64,000 nucleotides of DNA from Crocinitomicaceae bacterium (GTDB lineage: Bacteria; Bacteroidota; Bacteroidia; Flavobacteriales_D; Crocinitomicaceae). The number at the start of each line of letters is the position of its first letter. Position 1 is the stretch's first letter. The stretch lies in the NCBI GenBank assembly GCA_002709305.1, contig PAQM01000022.1, positions 42,495-106,494 on the forward strand, given 5' to 3'. Below, piece by piece: positions 1-8,221 of the stretch. A program made the position numbers and the translations under genes. Below the pieces are notes generated by a model. The model saw only the letters and a program-made list of their open reading frames with translations. It had not been told where the DNA came from and ran no database searches.

Positions 1-825
1 CTACATGTTTTTTTGTATGATGCTTTTGGGTGGGAGAAACCAAAGTTTGCCCACCTACCTCTTATATTAAAACCTAATGGAAACGGAAAACTTTCAAAAA
101 GAGATGGAGATAAACTAGGGTTTCCTGTTTTTCCGCTAAATTGGGAAAGCACTGACGGAAACATTTTTCCTGGCTATAAGGAACAAGGGTTTTTTCCCGA
201 TGCATTTATTAATATGCTCGCTTTTTTAGGCTGGAACCCTGGGACAACAAAAGAATTGTTTTCTTTAACGGAGCTTTGCTCCTCGTTCTCTTTAGAAAGA
301 GTGTCTAAGTCTGGCGCAAAATTTGACCCCGACAAAACACAATGGTTTCAACAGCAACACCTAAGAAACACTGAAAATGTTGTTTTAGCAAAAGAACTTC
401 AGCCTTTATTTAAGGAAACTGTTTCTATAGAAAAACTAGCTTTTGTTTGTGGTTTAATAAAAGAAAGGGCAACCTTTGTTTTAGATATAATGAGAGATGG
501 AGAATATTTCTTTTCTCCCCCTAAAAAGTTAGATGAAAAAGCAATAAAAAAACGATGGAAAGAAGACTCAAAAAGACAGCTTGAGTCTTGGTATAATGAG
601 TTAGATGTTTCTATATCATTTAAAGCAAAAGATCTTGAGACCTTGTTTTTTTCTTTTTTAAAAAAGAACAATATAAAAATGGGGGACATTCTGCCTCTTT
701 TTCGTCTTTTAATTACCGGCAAAAAGTCCGGACCAAGTATGTTTGAAATAGCTAGTTTTATTGGCAAAAAAGAGTGTTTAGAAAGAATAACAAATGGTAT
801 AAAAAAAGCAACACAAACAACTTAA
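1..825 (+). CDS. gltX: Glutamate--tRNA ligase, 3' part (5' end outside window)
   Basis: Class I aminoacyl-tRNA synthetase that charges tRNA-Glu with glutamate in the cytoplasm. The reading frame is open from base 1 (LHVFLYDAFGWEKP...), so the N-terminus with the HIGH motif lies left of the window. Visible are the KLSKRDG form of the KMSKS ATP-binding loop near the start and the downstream KFDPDKTQWFQQQHLR segment typical of the anticodon-binding domain. The TTG at 13 is an internal Leu codon, not a start. The stop is 2 nt before folB, so the two genes are probably co-transcribed. Identity is secure from the motifs; discrimination from GlnRS rests on family knowledge. Confidence 0.95.
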   Translation, partial: LHVFLYDAFGWEKPKFAHLPLILKPNGNGKLSKRDGDKLGFPVFPLNWESTDGNIFPGYKEQGFFPDAFINMLAFLGWNPGTTKELFSLTELCSSFSLERVSKSGAKFDPDKTQWFQQQHLRNTENVVLAKELQPLFKETVSIEKLAFVCGLIKERATFVLDIMRDGEYFFSPPKKLDEKAIKKRWKEDSKRQLESWYNELDVSISFKAKDLETLFFSFLKKNNIKMGDILPLFRLLITGKKSGPSMFEIASFIGKKECLERITNGIKKATQTT

Positions 826-827
826 AA

Positions 828-1181
828 ATGGGTTTTAAAATTAACGTTCTTGGAATAAGGGTTTACGCGTATCACGGTTGTTTAGAGGAAGAAAGAAAAA
901 TAGGAGGAAACTATATTGTTGATGTTCACTTAAAAACAAAAAACTCTTCTGCTTTAAAAACCGACAAGCTGGAAGAAACAGTAGACTATGTTGATATAAA
1001 CCTAGTTGTTAAAAAAGAAATGTCTATTCCTTCAAAATTAATAGAACATGTCGCACAAAGAATATTGTCTCGAATAAAAAAAGATTTTAATTCAGTAGAA
1101 AAAACAAAAGTAAAAATAACAAAACTCTCCCCACCTATTAACGGTAACGTAAAATCTGTTTCTGTTGTTGTTAAGGGTTGA
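828..1181 (+). CDS. folB: Dihydroneopterin aldolase
   Basis: Folate biosynthesis enzyme that converts 7,8-dihydroneopterin to 6-hydroxymethyl-dihydropterin and glycolaldehyde. The 117-residue length is normal for FolB. The N-terminus INVLGIRVYAYHGCLEEER carries the conserved YHG...E pattern, and the centre has the ETVDYVDI motif (TvdY). I chose the ATG at 828, 2 nt after the gltX stop, because the in-frame upstream start at 774 would overlap gltX by 52 nt and add residues not found in FolB. Likely translated from the gltX message. Confidence 0.93.
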   Translation: MGFKINVLGIRVYAYHGCLEEERKIGGNYIVDVHLKTKNSSALKTDKLEETVDYVDINLVVKKEMSIPSKLIEHVAQRILSRIKKDFNSVEKTKVKITKLSPPINGNVKSVSVVVKG

Positions 1182-1206
1182 CTTTATTTGTTTTTTGTTA
1201 CATTTG
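1178..1206 (+). promoter_or_regulatory. Bacteroidota-type promoter of tRNA-Cys
   Basis: TACATTTG at 1199-1206 matches the Bacteroidota -7 consensus TAnnTTTG, and TTG at 1178-1180 sits 18 nt upstream, as a -33 element would. Predicted start is about 1213, eight bases before the tRNA. The -33 part overlaps the folB stop codon. Confidence 0.65.
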
Positions 1207-1220
1207 CATTCATGAAAGAT

Positions 1221-1291
1221 GGTCCCGTGGCCGAGCGGTTAGGCAGTGGTCTGCAAAACCATCTACAGCGGTTCGAATCCGCTCGGGACCT
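1221..1291 (+). tRNA. tRNA-Cys (anticodon GCA)
   Basis: Complete cloverleaf seen by eye. Acceptor stem GGTCCCG pairs with CGGGACC, D-arm GCC/GGC, anticodon stem GTGGT/ACCAT around loop CTGCAAA with anticodon GCA at 1253-1255, T-arm AGCGG-TTCGAAT-CCGCT. The discriminator base is T (U73), as expected for tRNA-Cys. The 3' CCA is not encoded, so it must be added after transcription. Confidence 0.97.
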
Positions 1292-1293
1292 CA

Positions 1294-1321
1294 AAAAAAC
1301 CTCTTGTTTAAGAGGTTTTTT
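1294..1321. terminator. Bidirectional intrinsic terminator
   Basis: Stem CCTCTT/AAGAGG with loop GTTT, flanked by A6 on the left and T6 on the right. On the + strand it ends the tRNA-Cys transcript; read on the - strand it also has a T-run and can end the convergent gene that stops at 1320. Confidence 0.85.
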
Positions 1322-3035
1322 ATTTTATTATTAACCTTTGTTTGGTGTTTTTTCCATTGGAGTTAATAGACACGAAATAAAGTCCTGGAAGGGTTTTTAT
1401 ATTAACCCTATACACACCTGTTTGCATGTTTGGCTTAATGTTTTCTTGGTAAACAACTCGCCCCATAACATCAAAAACCTGAAGAAAAAATTCTTTTTTT
1501 ATTTCTGTCCTTATAAAAAACTCCCCTCTTGTTGGGTTTGGGTAAACAGTGATTTTAGGGTCTATGTGATTTGTAGTGATTGATGTAAAATCAACTGTAA
1601 TAACGTTTGAAGTATAAACACAGCCATCATAGGACGTTAGTTGAACAGAATAATCCCCCTCGCTAACATTCGGCAAAACTTGTCCTGTAGCGCCTGGAAT
1701 TATATTTCCTTCTTGATACCATTGTATAGAATAACTTGTTGTGTCTATGTATAAAATGTTTCCGCTTTGAAAAATTTGAGGAACAAAAAGAGAGTCACAA
1801 ACAACAATAAAAATAGTGTCTGAGCTGGAAAAACAACCTTCCGGTGTTGTCGACACTACAAAATACTCCCCTGAACTCGTGGAAAAAAGAGAGTCTGTTG
1901 TCGCTCCAAAAACAGGGTTTCCATTTTGATACCATTGTAGGTTTAAGTTTAAAGAGTCTGTCCATAAAACTTGGCCTAAAGAATCTATGTTGGGTGTTGG
2001 GGGGTCACCAAAAACCTTTACTGTGTCTGAAGAAGTTATTGGTGTTGGAGGAACAACGGAGTTTGTGTAGCTAATTATTTCTCCTCCTCCTGTCATTGTG
2101 TTTGAAGAAGAAAACCCTTGAAAAGAATGACTTCCGCAAAAATCGTCCCCAGTCCAAAAACCATCCTCATCCCAAACCTCAATCGTGTATGTTTGGTTCT
2201 GTAGCGGTATGTTGTTGATAGACCAAGAAACAGGAAAATTTTGGTCTACATATACAGGAGAGGTGTATATAACAGCCCCCGATTGATCTAAAAGCTTGAT
2301 ATAGGGGTCTGGGTTTAAAGAACCAAAACCATCATCCAAGTCTCCACTCCAACCATCAGCAGAAGAAACTTCAACGTTTGTTAAAAAATAAGAAGACGCC
2401 GTTGTTGTATAGGCCTCATAGTTAACTATATACTCTCCTGGTGTTGTATATATTTGGGGGGCAGGGTTTTCTTGTGAACTGGTTGTTCCGTTTCCAAAAT
2501 CCCAATTATATGCCTGTAAACCGGGGTTGTTGTTTATAAAAGAAACTGTCATTGGGGCACATCCATACCCCCCAACAGTTGAAAAACCAATATTTGAGGT
2601 TGTGTCCGGTTGGACAACAACCTGTGTGTAATAATTTACAGGAACGTCCCCTATAAGGCTTAGTGTAGCTATAACCGACACATCAATCGGATATACACCG
2701 GCAAGAAGAGGAGAGCCGTAAACTTCAATACAACCATATTGATTTGTTTGGGGGTTGTAATTACAATTTGTGGCCTGAGAGTCACACTGCCAGTTTAAAC
2801 CAAAGGGGAGGCCTGAGACCGACTGTATAAAAAAGTTTGTAAAACTAAGCCCAGAGGTGTCTAAAGGTAAAACAAAGGAAATGCTTTCTGAATATTGTGT
2901 TCCCACCATTCCATCGGGCAAAACATCGGGGTATATCCCTGGTTGTGTTTGGTTATAATCAATCACACACTGAGCTTCTGCCTTAAAAAAGCAAAACAAA
3001 AGCAAGGATAAAATTATTACGCTTGTTTTTCTCAT
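1320..3035 (-). CDS. Secreted PKD-domain protein with type A T9SS sorting domain
   Basis: 571-residue extracellular or cell-surface protein. It has a signal peptide (MRKTSVIILSLLLFCFFKAEAQ), a PKD domain around residues 150-210 with the typical VSFINNNPG...WDFGNGT...YTTPGEY signature, a possible C2-like middle part, repeated Ig-like segments (QWYQNGNPV, QWYQEGNII), and a C-terminal type A sorting domain (ITVYPNPTRGEF to the end, LIIK) that directs export through the type IX system. I chose the ATG at 3035 because it begins a clean signal peptide; 15 upstream in-frame residues are excluded. It ends at the terminator shared with tRNA-Cys. Function is unknown beyond adhesion-type architecture. 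Confidence 0.85.
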   Translation of the reverse strand: MRKTSVIILSLLLFCFFKAEAQCVIDYNQTQPGIYPDVLPDGMVGTQYSESISFVLPLDTSGLSFTNFFIQSVSGLPFGLNWQCDSQATNCNYNPQTNQYGCIEVYGSPLLAGVYPIDVSVIATLSLIGDVPVNYYTQVVVQPDTTSNIGFSTVGGYGCAPMTVSFINNNPGLQAYNWDFGNGTTSSQENPAPQIYTTPGEYIVNYEAYTTTASSYFLTNVEVSSADGWSGDLDDGFGSLNPDPYIKLLDQSGAVIYTSPVYVDQNFPVSWSINNIPLQNQTYTIEVWDEDGFWTGDDFCGSHSFQGFSSSNTMTGGGEIISYTNSVVPPTPITSSDTVKVFGDPPTPNIDSLGQVLWTDSLNLNLQWYQNGNPVFGATTDSLFSTSSGEYFVVSTTPEGCFSSSDTIFIVVCDSLFVPQIFQSGNILYIDTTSYSIQWYQEGNIIPGATGQVLPNVSEGDYSVQLTSYDGCVYTSNVITVDFTSITTNHIDPKITVYPNPTRGEFFIRTEIKKEFFLQVFDVMGRVVYQENIKPNMQTGVYRVNIKTLPGLYFVSINSNGKNTKQRLIIK

Positions 3036-3044
3036 TTTTTTCTT

Positions 3045-3075
3045 CAAATTTAATATTAAGAGTAGAAAAAACAAA
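3045..3075 (-). promoter_or_regulatory. Promoter of the PKD/T9SS protein
   Basis: On the minus strand, TTTG (3075-3072), 19 nt, then TAAATTTG (3052-3045): a full match to the Bacteroidota TTTG-N19-TAnnTTTG pattern. The -7 element ends only 9 nt before the ATG at 3035, which predicts a leader of about 3 nt. Confidence 0.6.
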
Positions 3076-3153
3076 AACAAAGGTCCCGCCCCTTTTTCTT
3101 TATCTGTTTTGTTTTGTTTATTTTAGTGGCGGTAGATTTTTAATCCCTTTTTT

Positions 3154-4806
3154 ATGGATAACTTTGATGTTGTTGTTTTAGGCGGTGGTCTGGCTGGTTT
3201 AACATTGTCCTTACAGTTAAAACAAAAAAAGCCCGACACATCTATTTTTGTTTTAGAAAAAAGAGAAGGGGCTGCTTTAGAGTCAACGCACAAGGTTGGT
3301 GAGTCAACTGTAGAGCTTGGAACCCACTATTTAAGAGAAACTCTTAATTTGAAAAAATACTTAGACAAAAAACAGCTACCCAAACATGGTTTAAGATTTT
3401 TTTTCACTCCAGAGCACAAAGAAGAAATAGCCAAAAGGGTAGAGCTTGGTCCAAGAAAACTACTTCCTGTTCCTAGCCACCAGCTTGATCGGGGGTCTTT
3501 TGAAAACGAATTAATTAATGAGTCAAGAAAAATAGGTAACACCGTCTTATTGGGGGGGAAGGTTTTGGCTGTTTCTTTTGATAAAAAAAATGGGCACATT
3601 GTTTCTTTTTTAAAAAACAATAACACACACAAAATAACCGCCCGATGGATTGTAGACGCAACAGGGCGGTCTAGTTTTTTAAAACGCAAGCTTGGGTTGT
3701 CAAAAAAACTAGAACATAACGCTAATGCTTCTTGGTTTAGGGTTAAGGGTGAAATTGATATTGATGATTGGTCAAAAAATAAATCTTGGGCAACGTTCCT
3801 TGAAAAAGGGTTAAGACGGCTAAGCACTGTTCATTTAATGGATAAGGGTTATTGGGTGTGGTTGATTCCATTGTCGTCCGGAAACACAAGTGTTGGTGTT
3901 GTTGCTGACCATAAACATCATCCCTTTGAAACATTCAACACCTTGGAAAAAACACTAAGTTGGTTGAAAAAAAACGAACCCTTGGCATTTTCTTATATAA
4001 ATAAGTTACGTGAAAAAATTCTTGATTTTAAGGTAATGAAACACTACGCCCACTCTTGTGAAAAAGCTTACTCATCAGACCGGTGGGCAATAACAGGAGA
4101 GTCTGGCGTTTTTTTAGACCCCTTTTATTCCCCTGGAACAGATTTTATAGCGCTAAACAACACCTTTATTTCTGATATAATAACAAGAGATCTTGAGGGG
4201 GAAGATGTGCAATTAAGAATAAATATTTTTGAAAGAACACACTTTGCGTTGTTTGATAACTGGGTTCCTATTTATAAAGACATGTATGGGTTGTGGGGAA
4301 AAACACAAACAATGGTTTTAAAGATTTTTTGGGATTGGGCAACTTATTGGGGTGTTCCAACCCTCCTTTTCACAAATGACGGTTATACAAATATTGGTGT
4401 TCTTCGTCGGTTGTTTTCTTCAGAGGATTCAGTTGGTCAAAAATTTGGCAGGCTCAACGCAAAAATGCAAAGCTTATTTTTGGAGTGGGAGAAGTTTGAT
4501 ACCGGCGTTTTTACAGACCGTTATATTGATCCATTTGATGTTGAGTATCTAAAAACCCTGCATAAAGGAATTGACGAACGGCACAACCCAAAAGAGCTTA
4601 TAGAACAAGTTGAAAAAAATGTTTTACTACTGGAAAAAATAGCAAAAGAAATCTTCCGTTTAATGAGTAAAAAGATTTATGGAACAAATGAAAATATAGA
4701 GGTAAACCCATATAAAATGTCTTTAGCTTTTTGCCCAAAAAACATAGCAGATAAAAACGTAAGTAAAAAAACAAAAAACGACGTTAAAACAATGTGGTTT
4801 TATTAG
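3154..4806 (+). CDS. FAD-dependent halogenase-like monooxygenase
   Basis: 550-residue flavoprotein of the tryptophan-halogenase/PHBH-type superfamily and first gene of a six-gene run. It shows an N-terminal Rossmann GGGLAGL (residues 10-16), HKVGEST (46-52) in the place of the halogenase VGEGT loop, Lys77 in QLPKHGLRF at the position I align with the catalytic lysine of tryptophan halogenases, DATGR at 168-172, the diagnostic WVWLIP (WxWxIP) at 234-239, and a second FAD motif GESGVFLDPFYSPG near residues 314-327. These suggest real halogenation or a related hydroxylation. The substrate is unknown. Members of this branch also occur in lipid and polyene clusters where chlorination has not been shown. 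Confidence 0.8.
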   Translation: MDNFDVVVLGGGLAGLTLSLQLKQKKPDTSIFVLEKREGAALESTHKVGESTVELGTHYLRETLNLKKYLDKKQLPKHGLRFFFTPEHKEEIAKRVELGPRKLLPVPSHQLDRGSFENELINESRKIGNTVLLGGKVLAVSFDKKNGHIVSFLKNNNTHKITARWIVDATGRSSFLKRKLGLSKKLEHNANASWFRVKGEIDIDDWSKNKSWATFLEKGLRRLSTVHLMDKGYWVWLIPLSSGNTSVGVVADHKHHPFETFNTLEKTLSWLKKNEPLAFSYINKLREKILDFKVMKHYAHSCEKAYSSDRWAITGESGVFLDPFYSPGTDFIALNNTFISDIITRDLEGEDVQLRINIFERTHFALFDNWVPIYKDMYGLWGKTQTMVLKIFWDWATYWGVPTLLFTNDGYTNIGVLRRLFSSEDSVGQKFGRLNAKMQSLFLEWEKFDTGVFTDRYIDPFDVEYLKTLHKGIDERHNPKELIEQVEKNVLLLEKIAKEIFRLMSKKIYGTNENIEVNPYKMSLAFCPKNIADKNVSKKTKNDVKTMWFY

Positions 4807-4807
4807 T

Positions 4808-5626
4808 TTGAGCGCAGAAAAAAACATAAAAACAATAAAAAAAACCTTTCTTTTAGGAGAGTCTTTGGCAAAGAAAAACAAAAAAAAAGAGTCGCTTCTT
4901 GTTTCTCTAGAATCCATCTCTTCTCCTTTTCTTTCTGTGGCATATGAAGGAGCTTCCTTTTATCTCGCAAAAAACTGTTTTGTTAACGAAAACATCTCTT
5001 TTGATAATTGGTTGTTATTTAGCAAGTTAGCTAAAACAGAGCACAAACCACAAATACATGTTGGTCTTGGTTGGGCAATCGCAGAAGAAAAAAAAAACAT
5101 AGTTGATTTTATAAAAAAAATAGACCACATATTCATTCCTAGAGTTTTAGATGGTTTTGGTTATTACTCAGGGCTTTTTAACAGAAGAGAGTTTGTCCGG
5201 TTAGGAAAGACTCCTAGTATAAAAAAAGAGTTTACACCTTTTTTTTTTCAAGGACTTGGGCGTTTTTTTTGGCATATAAGTAGGGGGGATACCGAAAAAC
5301 TTTCTCGGCTTTTGGTTTTGTTGGAAAAAAAAAGACTTCCTGATGTTTGGAGGGGTATAGGAATTGCTTTTACTTATGTTGGTGGAACAAAAAAGAAGGA
5401 TGTTTTAACTGTTTTAAACCTTTCAAAAGAACACGTAAAAGACTTTAAGTGTGGAGTTGTTATTGCCCTTCACACCAGAAGCTTGTCTAAACACCCTTTT
5501 AAAGATTCTCTTTTTATAAAAAACGCCGTTGATTTACCTTGTTTCTCATTGTTAAAAAACACAACCCTTTTTCTTTCTTCTGAATTAAGCAAAAATTCCC
5601 TAAAACAAATTAAGTCCTTTTTATAG
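4808..5626 (+). CDS. DUF1702-like protein
   Basis: 272-residue soluble protein starting at TTG 4808, one base after the upstream stop. The pattern resembles DUF1702: FQGLGRFFWHISRGD, then LPDVWRGIGIAFTYVGG, matching the family's G-R-x-WF...W-G-GxGxxxTYxGG signature, followed by a segment like KEHVKDFKCGVVIALHTR. DUF1702 proteins are known from enediyne and other polyketide neighbourhoods, and their biochemical role is not established. No signal peptide or membrane span. The tight coupling to the halogenase-like gene argues that they act in one pathway. The assignment is by remembered pattern, not by search. Confidence 0.65.
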   Translation: MSAEKNIKTIKKTFLLGESLAKKNKKKESLLVSLESISSPFLSVAYEGASFYLAKNCFVNENISFDNWLLFSKLAKTEHKPQIHVGLGWAIAEEKKNIVDFIKKIDHIFIPRVLDGFGYYSGLFNRREFVRLGKTPSIKKEFTPFFFQGLGRFFWHISRGDTEKLSRLLVLLEKKRLPDVWRGIGIAFTYVGGTKKKDVLTVLNLSKEHVKDFKCGVVIALHTRSLSKHPFKDSLFIKNAVDLPCFSLLKNTTLFLSSELSKNSLKQIKSFL

Positions 5627-5671
5627 TAATTATAAGTATAATAAGTTTATTTTCGTGTCAAAAATATTTTT

Positions 5672-6658
5672 ATGACTGTTCTTGTCACAGGGCCTGACGG
5701 GGTTCTTGGAAGTAATTTAGTTCGAGTTCTTTGTGAAAAAGGTTATTCTGTTAATGTTTTTCTTGAAAAAAAAAGTACCGCCAAAACCCTTAAAGGATTA
5801 AGTATTTCTCGTTTTTATGGGGATATTTTAAACCTTAAAGAGCTCGATGCCGCTATTAAAGGTTGTGATGTGGTTATCCATGGGGCGGCGTCAACCTCTG
5901 TTTTTCCCGCAAGAAACCCTTTTGTTAGGAGGGTTAATGTTGATGGAACAAAAAACATAATAAAGGCCTGCCTAAAAAACAAGATTAAACGGCTTGTGTT
6001 TGTTGGAACAGCAAACTCTTTTTGTTTTGGGGATGAATCAAACCCAGGAAAAGAAGTTGGACCATATGTCTCTAAAAAATATGGCCTTGATTATATGGAC
6101 TCCAAAAGAGAGGCGCAGGCGCTTGTTTTAAAAGCGGTAAAAGAGCAGAAGCTTCCTGCTGTTGTTGTGAACCCAACTTTTATGATTGGGCCATATGACT
6201 CTAAGCCTAGTTCTGGCGCAATGATTTTGGGTATATACAAAAAGGCTGTTCCTGGGTATACCTCTGGAGGAAAAAACTACATTGCTGTTAAAGACGCCGC
6301 CATTGCAACAGCAAACGCAATAGACCAAGGAAGGATCGGTGAGTGTTATATTTTAGGAAACAGAAATCTGTCCTATAAAGACGCCTTTAGTTTAATCGCA
6401 GGTGTTGTTGGTGTTTCTGCTCCTAAAAGAAGGCTGGCGCCTTTTTTTGTGATCTCTTATGGATTTTTTTCATCTTTTTTTGCAAAAATCTTTCGTTTTA
6501 ATCCTTCTATAACAAAAGAACTAGCTGTGATTTCTTGTGAAAAACACTATTATTCTTCTAAAAAAGCTATAAAAGAACTTAACCTACCCCAAACCCCTAT
6601 AGAGGAGGCTGTTAGAGAGTGTTTTTTTTGGTTTAAAGAAAACGGGTACTTAAAATAA
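5672..6658 (+). CDS. NAD(P)-dependent epimerase/dehydratase (extended SDR)
   Basis: 328-residue extended short-chain dehydrogenase. It has the nucleotide-binding TGPDGVLGSN (GxxGxxG), the DVVIHGAA motif, a catalytic Tyr-Lys pair in YMDSKREAQ (YxxxK, about residues 149-153), and NPTFMIGPYD, which is characteristic of the dihydroflavonol-reductase/3-beta-hydroxysteroid-dehydrogenase/HpnA branch. A hydrophobic patch near residues 255-270 may contact the membrane. Third gene of the 3154-8923 run, with a 45-nt gap before it. It probably oxidises or reduces a hydroxyl or keto group on the pathway's product; the exact substrate cannot be read from the sequence. Confidence 0.82.
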   Translation: MTVLVTGPDGVLGSNLVRVLCEKGYSVNVFLEKKSTAKTLKGLSISRFYGDILNLKELDAAIKGCDVVIHGAASTSVFPARNPFVRRVNVDGTKNIIKACLKNKIKRLVFVGTANSFCFGDESNPGKEVGPYVSKKYGLDYMDSKREAQALVLKAVKEQKLPAVVVNPTFMIGPYDSKPSSGAMILGIYKKAVPGYTSGGKNYIAVKDAAIATANAIDQGRIGECYILGNRNLSYKDAFSLIAGVVGVSAPKRRLAPFFVISYGFFSSFFAKIFRFNPSITKELAVISCEKHYYSSKKAIKELNLPQTPIEEAVRECFFWFKENGYLK

Positions 6659-6662
6659 AATT

Positions 6663-7427
6663 ATGCTAAATTATTTAAAACACTTAGACGTTGATTTTTC
6701 TTGGGGAGATGTAGACACAAAAACCTGTCTTCCTGTTTTTTTAACCCTTTTGTTTTTTGTTTTGTTTTGGTTTACAACTCAATCGCCAAGTTTAAAAAGC
6801 TTTTTTCATAAAAAAACAAAACACGCTCATGTTTCGTTTTTTTTCTTTTCTAAGGTTTTTGGTTTTTTTTGTTTCGGTGTTTTTCCTCTTTTGTTTTGTT
6901 TATTCTTTATTCCCTCTATGTCTTTTTGTGATTATGGTTTAATCTTTATACCCAAGACGGCTTTGTTTTCTTTTTTTTGGATTCTTCTTCTTTCTATTAT
7001 TGTTGTTCCTTTAGCTTTCTATTCTGCAAAAAAAGATAAAAACCTAAAAAACTACCCCCAAATACGAGCAAACGTTTGGACAAAAAAAACACTTTTCATA
7101 AGCCTTTTGGGCTGGTTTTTATATTTACTAGGATACGAATTTCTGTTTCGTGGAGTTTTGTTTTTTCCGTTAGTTTCTTCTATTGGTGTTTGGCCTTCTA
7201 TTTTTATCAACATCTCTCTATACTCGGCCACACACATACCAAAAGGCCTAGACGAAACTCTTGGTGCAATACCCCTCGGTATTGTTTTGTGCGTTTTAAC
7301 TTTATACTCCGGCACGATTTGGATTGCTTTTTTTGTCCATTTAGCAATGGCTTGGACAAATAACTTAACCTCATTAAAATATAACACCAACATTACTTTT
7401 CAAAAAAATGGACGACAACAAAAATAA
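6663..7427 (+). CDS. CPBP-family intramembrane protein
   Basis: 254 residues with about six to seven membrane spans. Three CPBP (Abi/Rce1-like) features are recognisable: EFLFRG (residues 159-164, the first motif), YSATHIPKG with the second-motif His, and FVHLAMAWTNN with the third-motif His and Asn. The first Glu of the usual EExxxR pair is replaced by Tyr158, so proteolytic activity is uncertain. It lies 4 nt after the SDR gene and overlaps the next gene by 20 nt, so it is part of the same operon. Rce1-type members process prenylated peptides, but many bacterial ones have no known substrate. Confidence 0.75.
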   Translation: MLNYLKHLDVDFSWGDVDTKTCLPVFLTLLFFVLFWFTTQSPSLKSFFHKKTKHAHVSFFFFSKVFGFFCFGVFPLLFCLFFIPSMSFCDYGLIFIPKTALFSFFWILLLSIIVVPLAFYSAKKDKNLKNYPQIRANVWTKKTLFISLLGWFLYLLGYEFLFRGVLFFPLVSSIGVWPSIFINISLYSATHIPKGLDETLGAIPLGIVLCVLTLYSGTIWIAFFVHLAMAWTNNLTSLKYNTNITFQKNGRQQK

Positions 7428-8220
7428 GGTTGCTATAATAACTGGCTCAAGCAGAGGTATAGGAAAGGCTGTTGCCGTGCTTTTCGCAAAAAAAGGTTAT
7501 TCAATTGTTTTAAACGGAAGAAATAAAGAGCGCTTGTTGTTAGCAGAAAAAGAGGTTTTAAAAATACATAAGCGCGTTTTTTTTGTTTGCTGTGATGTTT
7601 CGAAAAAAGAAGGAGGTGAAAAACTAATAACAAGTGCGCTTAAAACCTTTAAAAGAATTGATGTTTTAATAAACAATGTTGGGGTTTCTAGCCGGGGTTT
7701 TTTTGCAGATCTTTCTTTTGATGTTTTTAAATCTGTTTTCTATAGTAATGTTTTTGGTTCAATATCACCAACAATCCCCGCTATCCCAGAGCTAAGAAAA
7801 ACAAGGGGAAGTGTTGTTTTTGTTTCTAGCCTCGCGGGTATTCGTGGCCTGCCTTTTTTGTCTCCTTATTCCTCTTCAAAAATGTCTTTAAGGGCTCTTG
7901 CAGAGTCTCTTAGGGTGGAAGAAAAGAGAAACGGGATTCATGTTGGTTTGGTGATGGTTGGTGTAACGGAAATAGAACACAACAAAGAAGCTCTTTCGGC
8001 TGACGGCTCTGTTGTTATATTAAAAAGCAGAAAAAATAGGCGTGTTCAAAAAATGTCTTTTGTTGCTGAAAAGATTTATAAAAACGTAAAAAAAAGGCGT
8101 TTCATTTCAACACTAACTACTCTTGGAAAGATTAACGCTTTTTTAACTGCTATTTCACCTCTTTTTGTTGAAAAAATAATTGAAAAGAAACTTCATACAT
8201 TTATAGAAAAAAGTAAATAA
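7408..8220 (+). CDS. Short-chain dehydrogenase/reductase (classical SDR)
   Basis: 270-residue classical SDR. It has TGSSRGIGKA (TGxxxGIG cofactor loop), NNVG (the NNAG motif with Val), Ser in VFVSSLAG, and YSSSKMSL with catalytic Tyr and Lys (YxxxK). The C-terminal 50 residues are hydrophobic and basic (KINAFLTAISPLFVEKII), as in membrane-associated members such as ketosphinganine or retinol reductases. Overlaps the CPBP gene by 20 nt and is followed 1 nt later by the next gene. A reductase of a lipid-like carbonyl is the simplest reading. Confidence 0.82.
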   Translation: MDDNKNKVAIITGSSRGIGKAVAVLFAKKGYSIVLNGRNKERLLLAEKEVLKIHKRVFFVCCDVSKKEGGEKLITSALKTFKRIDVLINNVGVSSRGFFADLSFDVFKSVFYSNVFGSISPTIPAIPELRKTRGSVVFVSSLAGIRGLPFLSPYSSSKMSLRALAESLRVEEKRNGIHVGLVMVGVTEIEHNKEALSADGSVVILKSRKNRRVQKMSFVAEKIYKNVKKRRFISTLTTLGKINAFLTAISPLFVEKIIEKKLHTFIEKSK

Positions 8221-8221
8221 C

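Noticed and set aside
399..767. Minus-strand frame inside gltX
   Set aside because: Shadow of the strongly supported synthetase frame; no domain, signal or upstream element.
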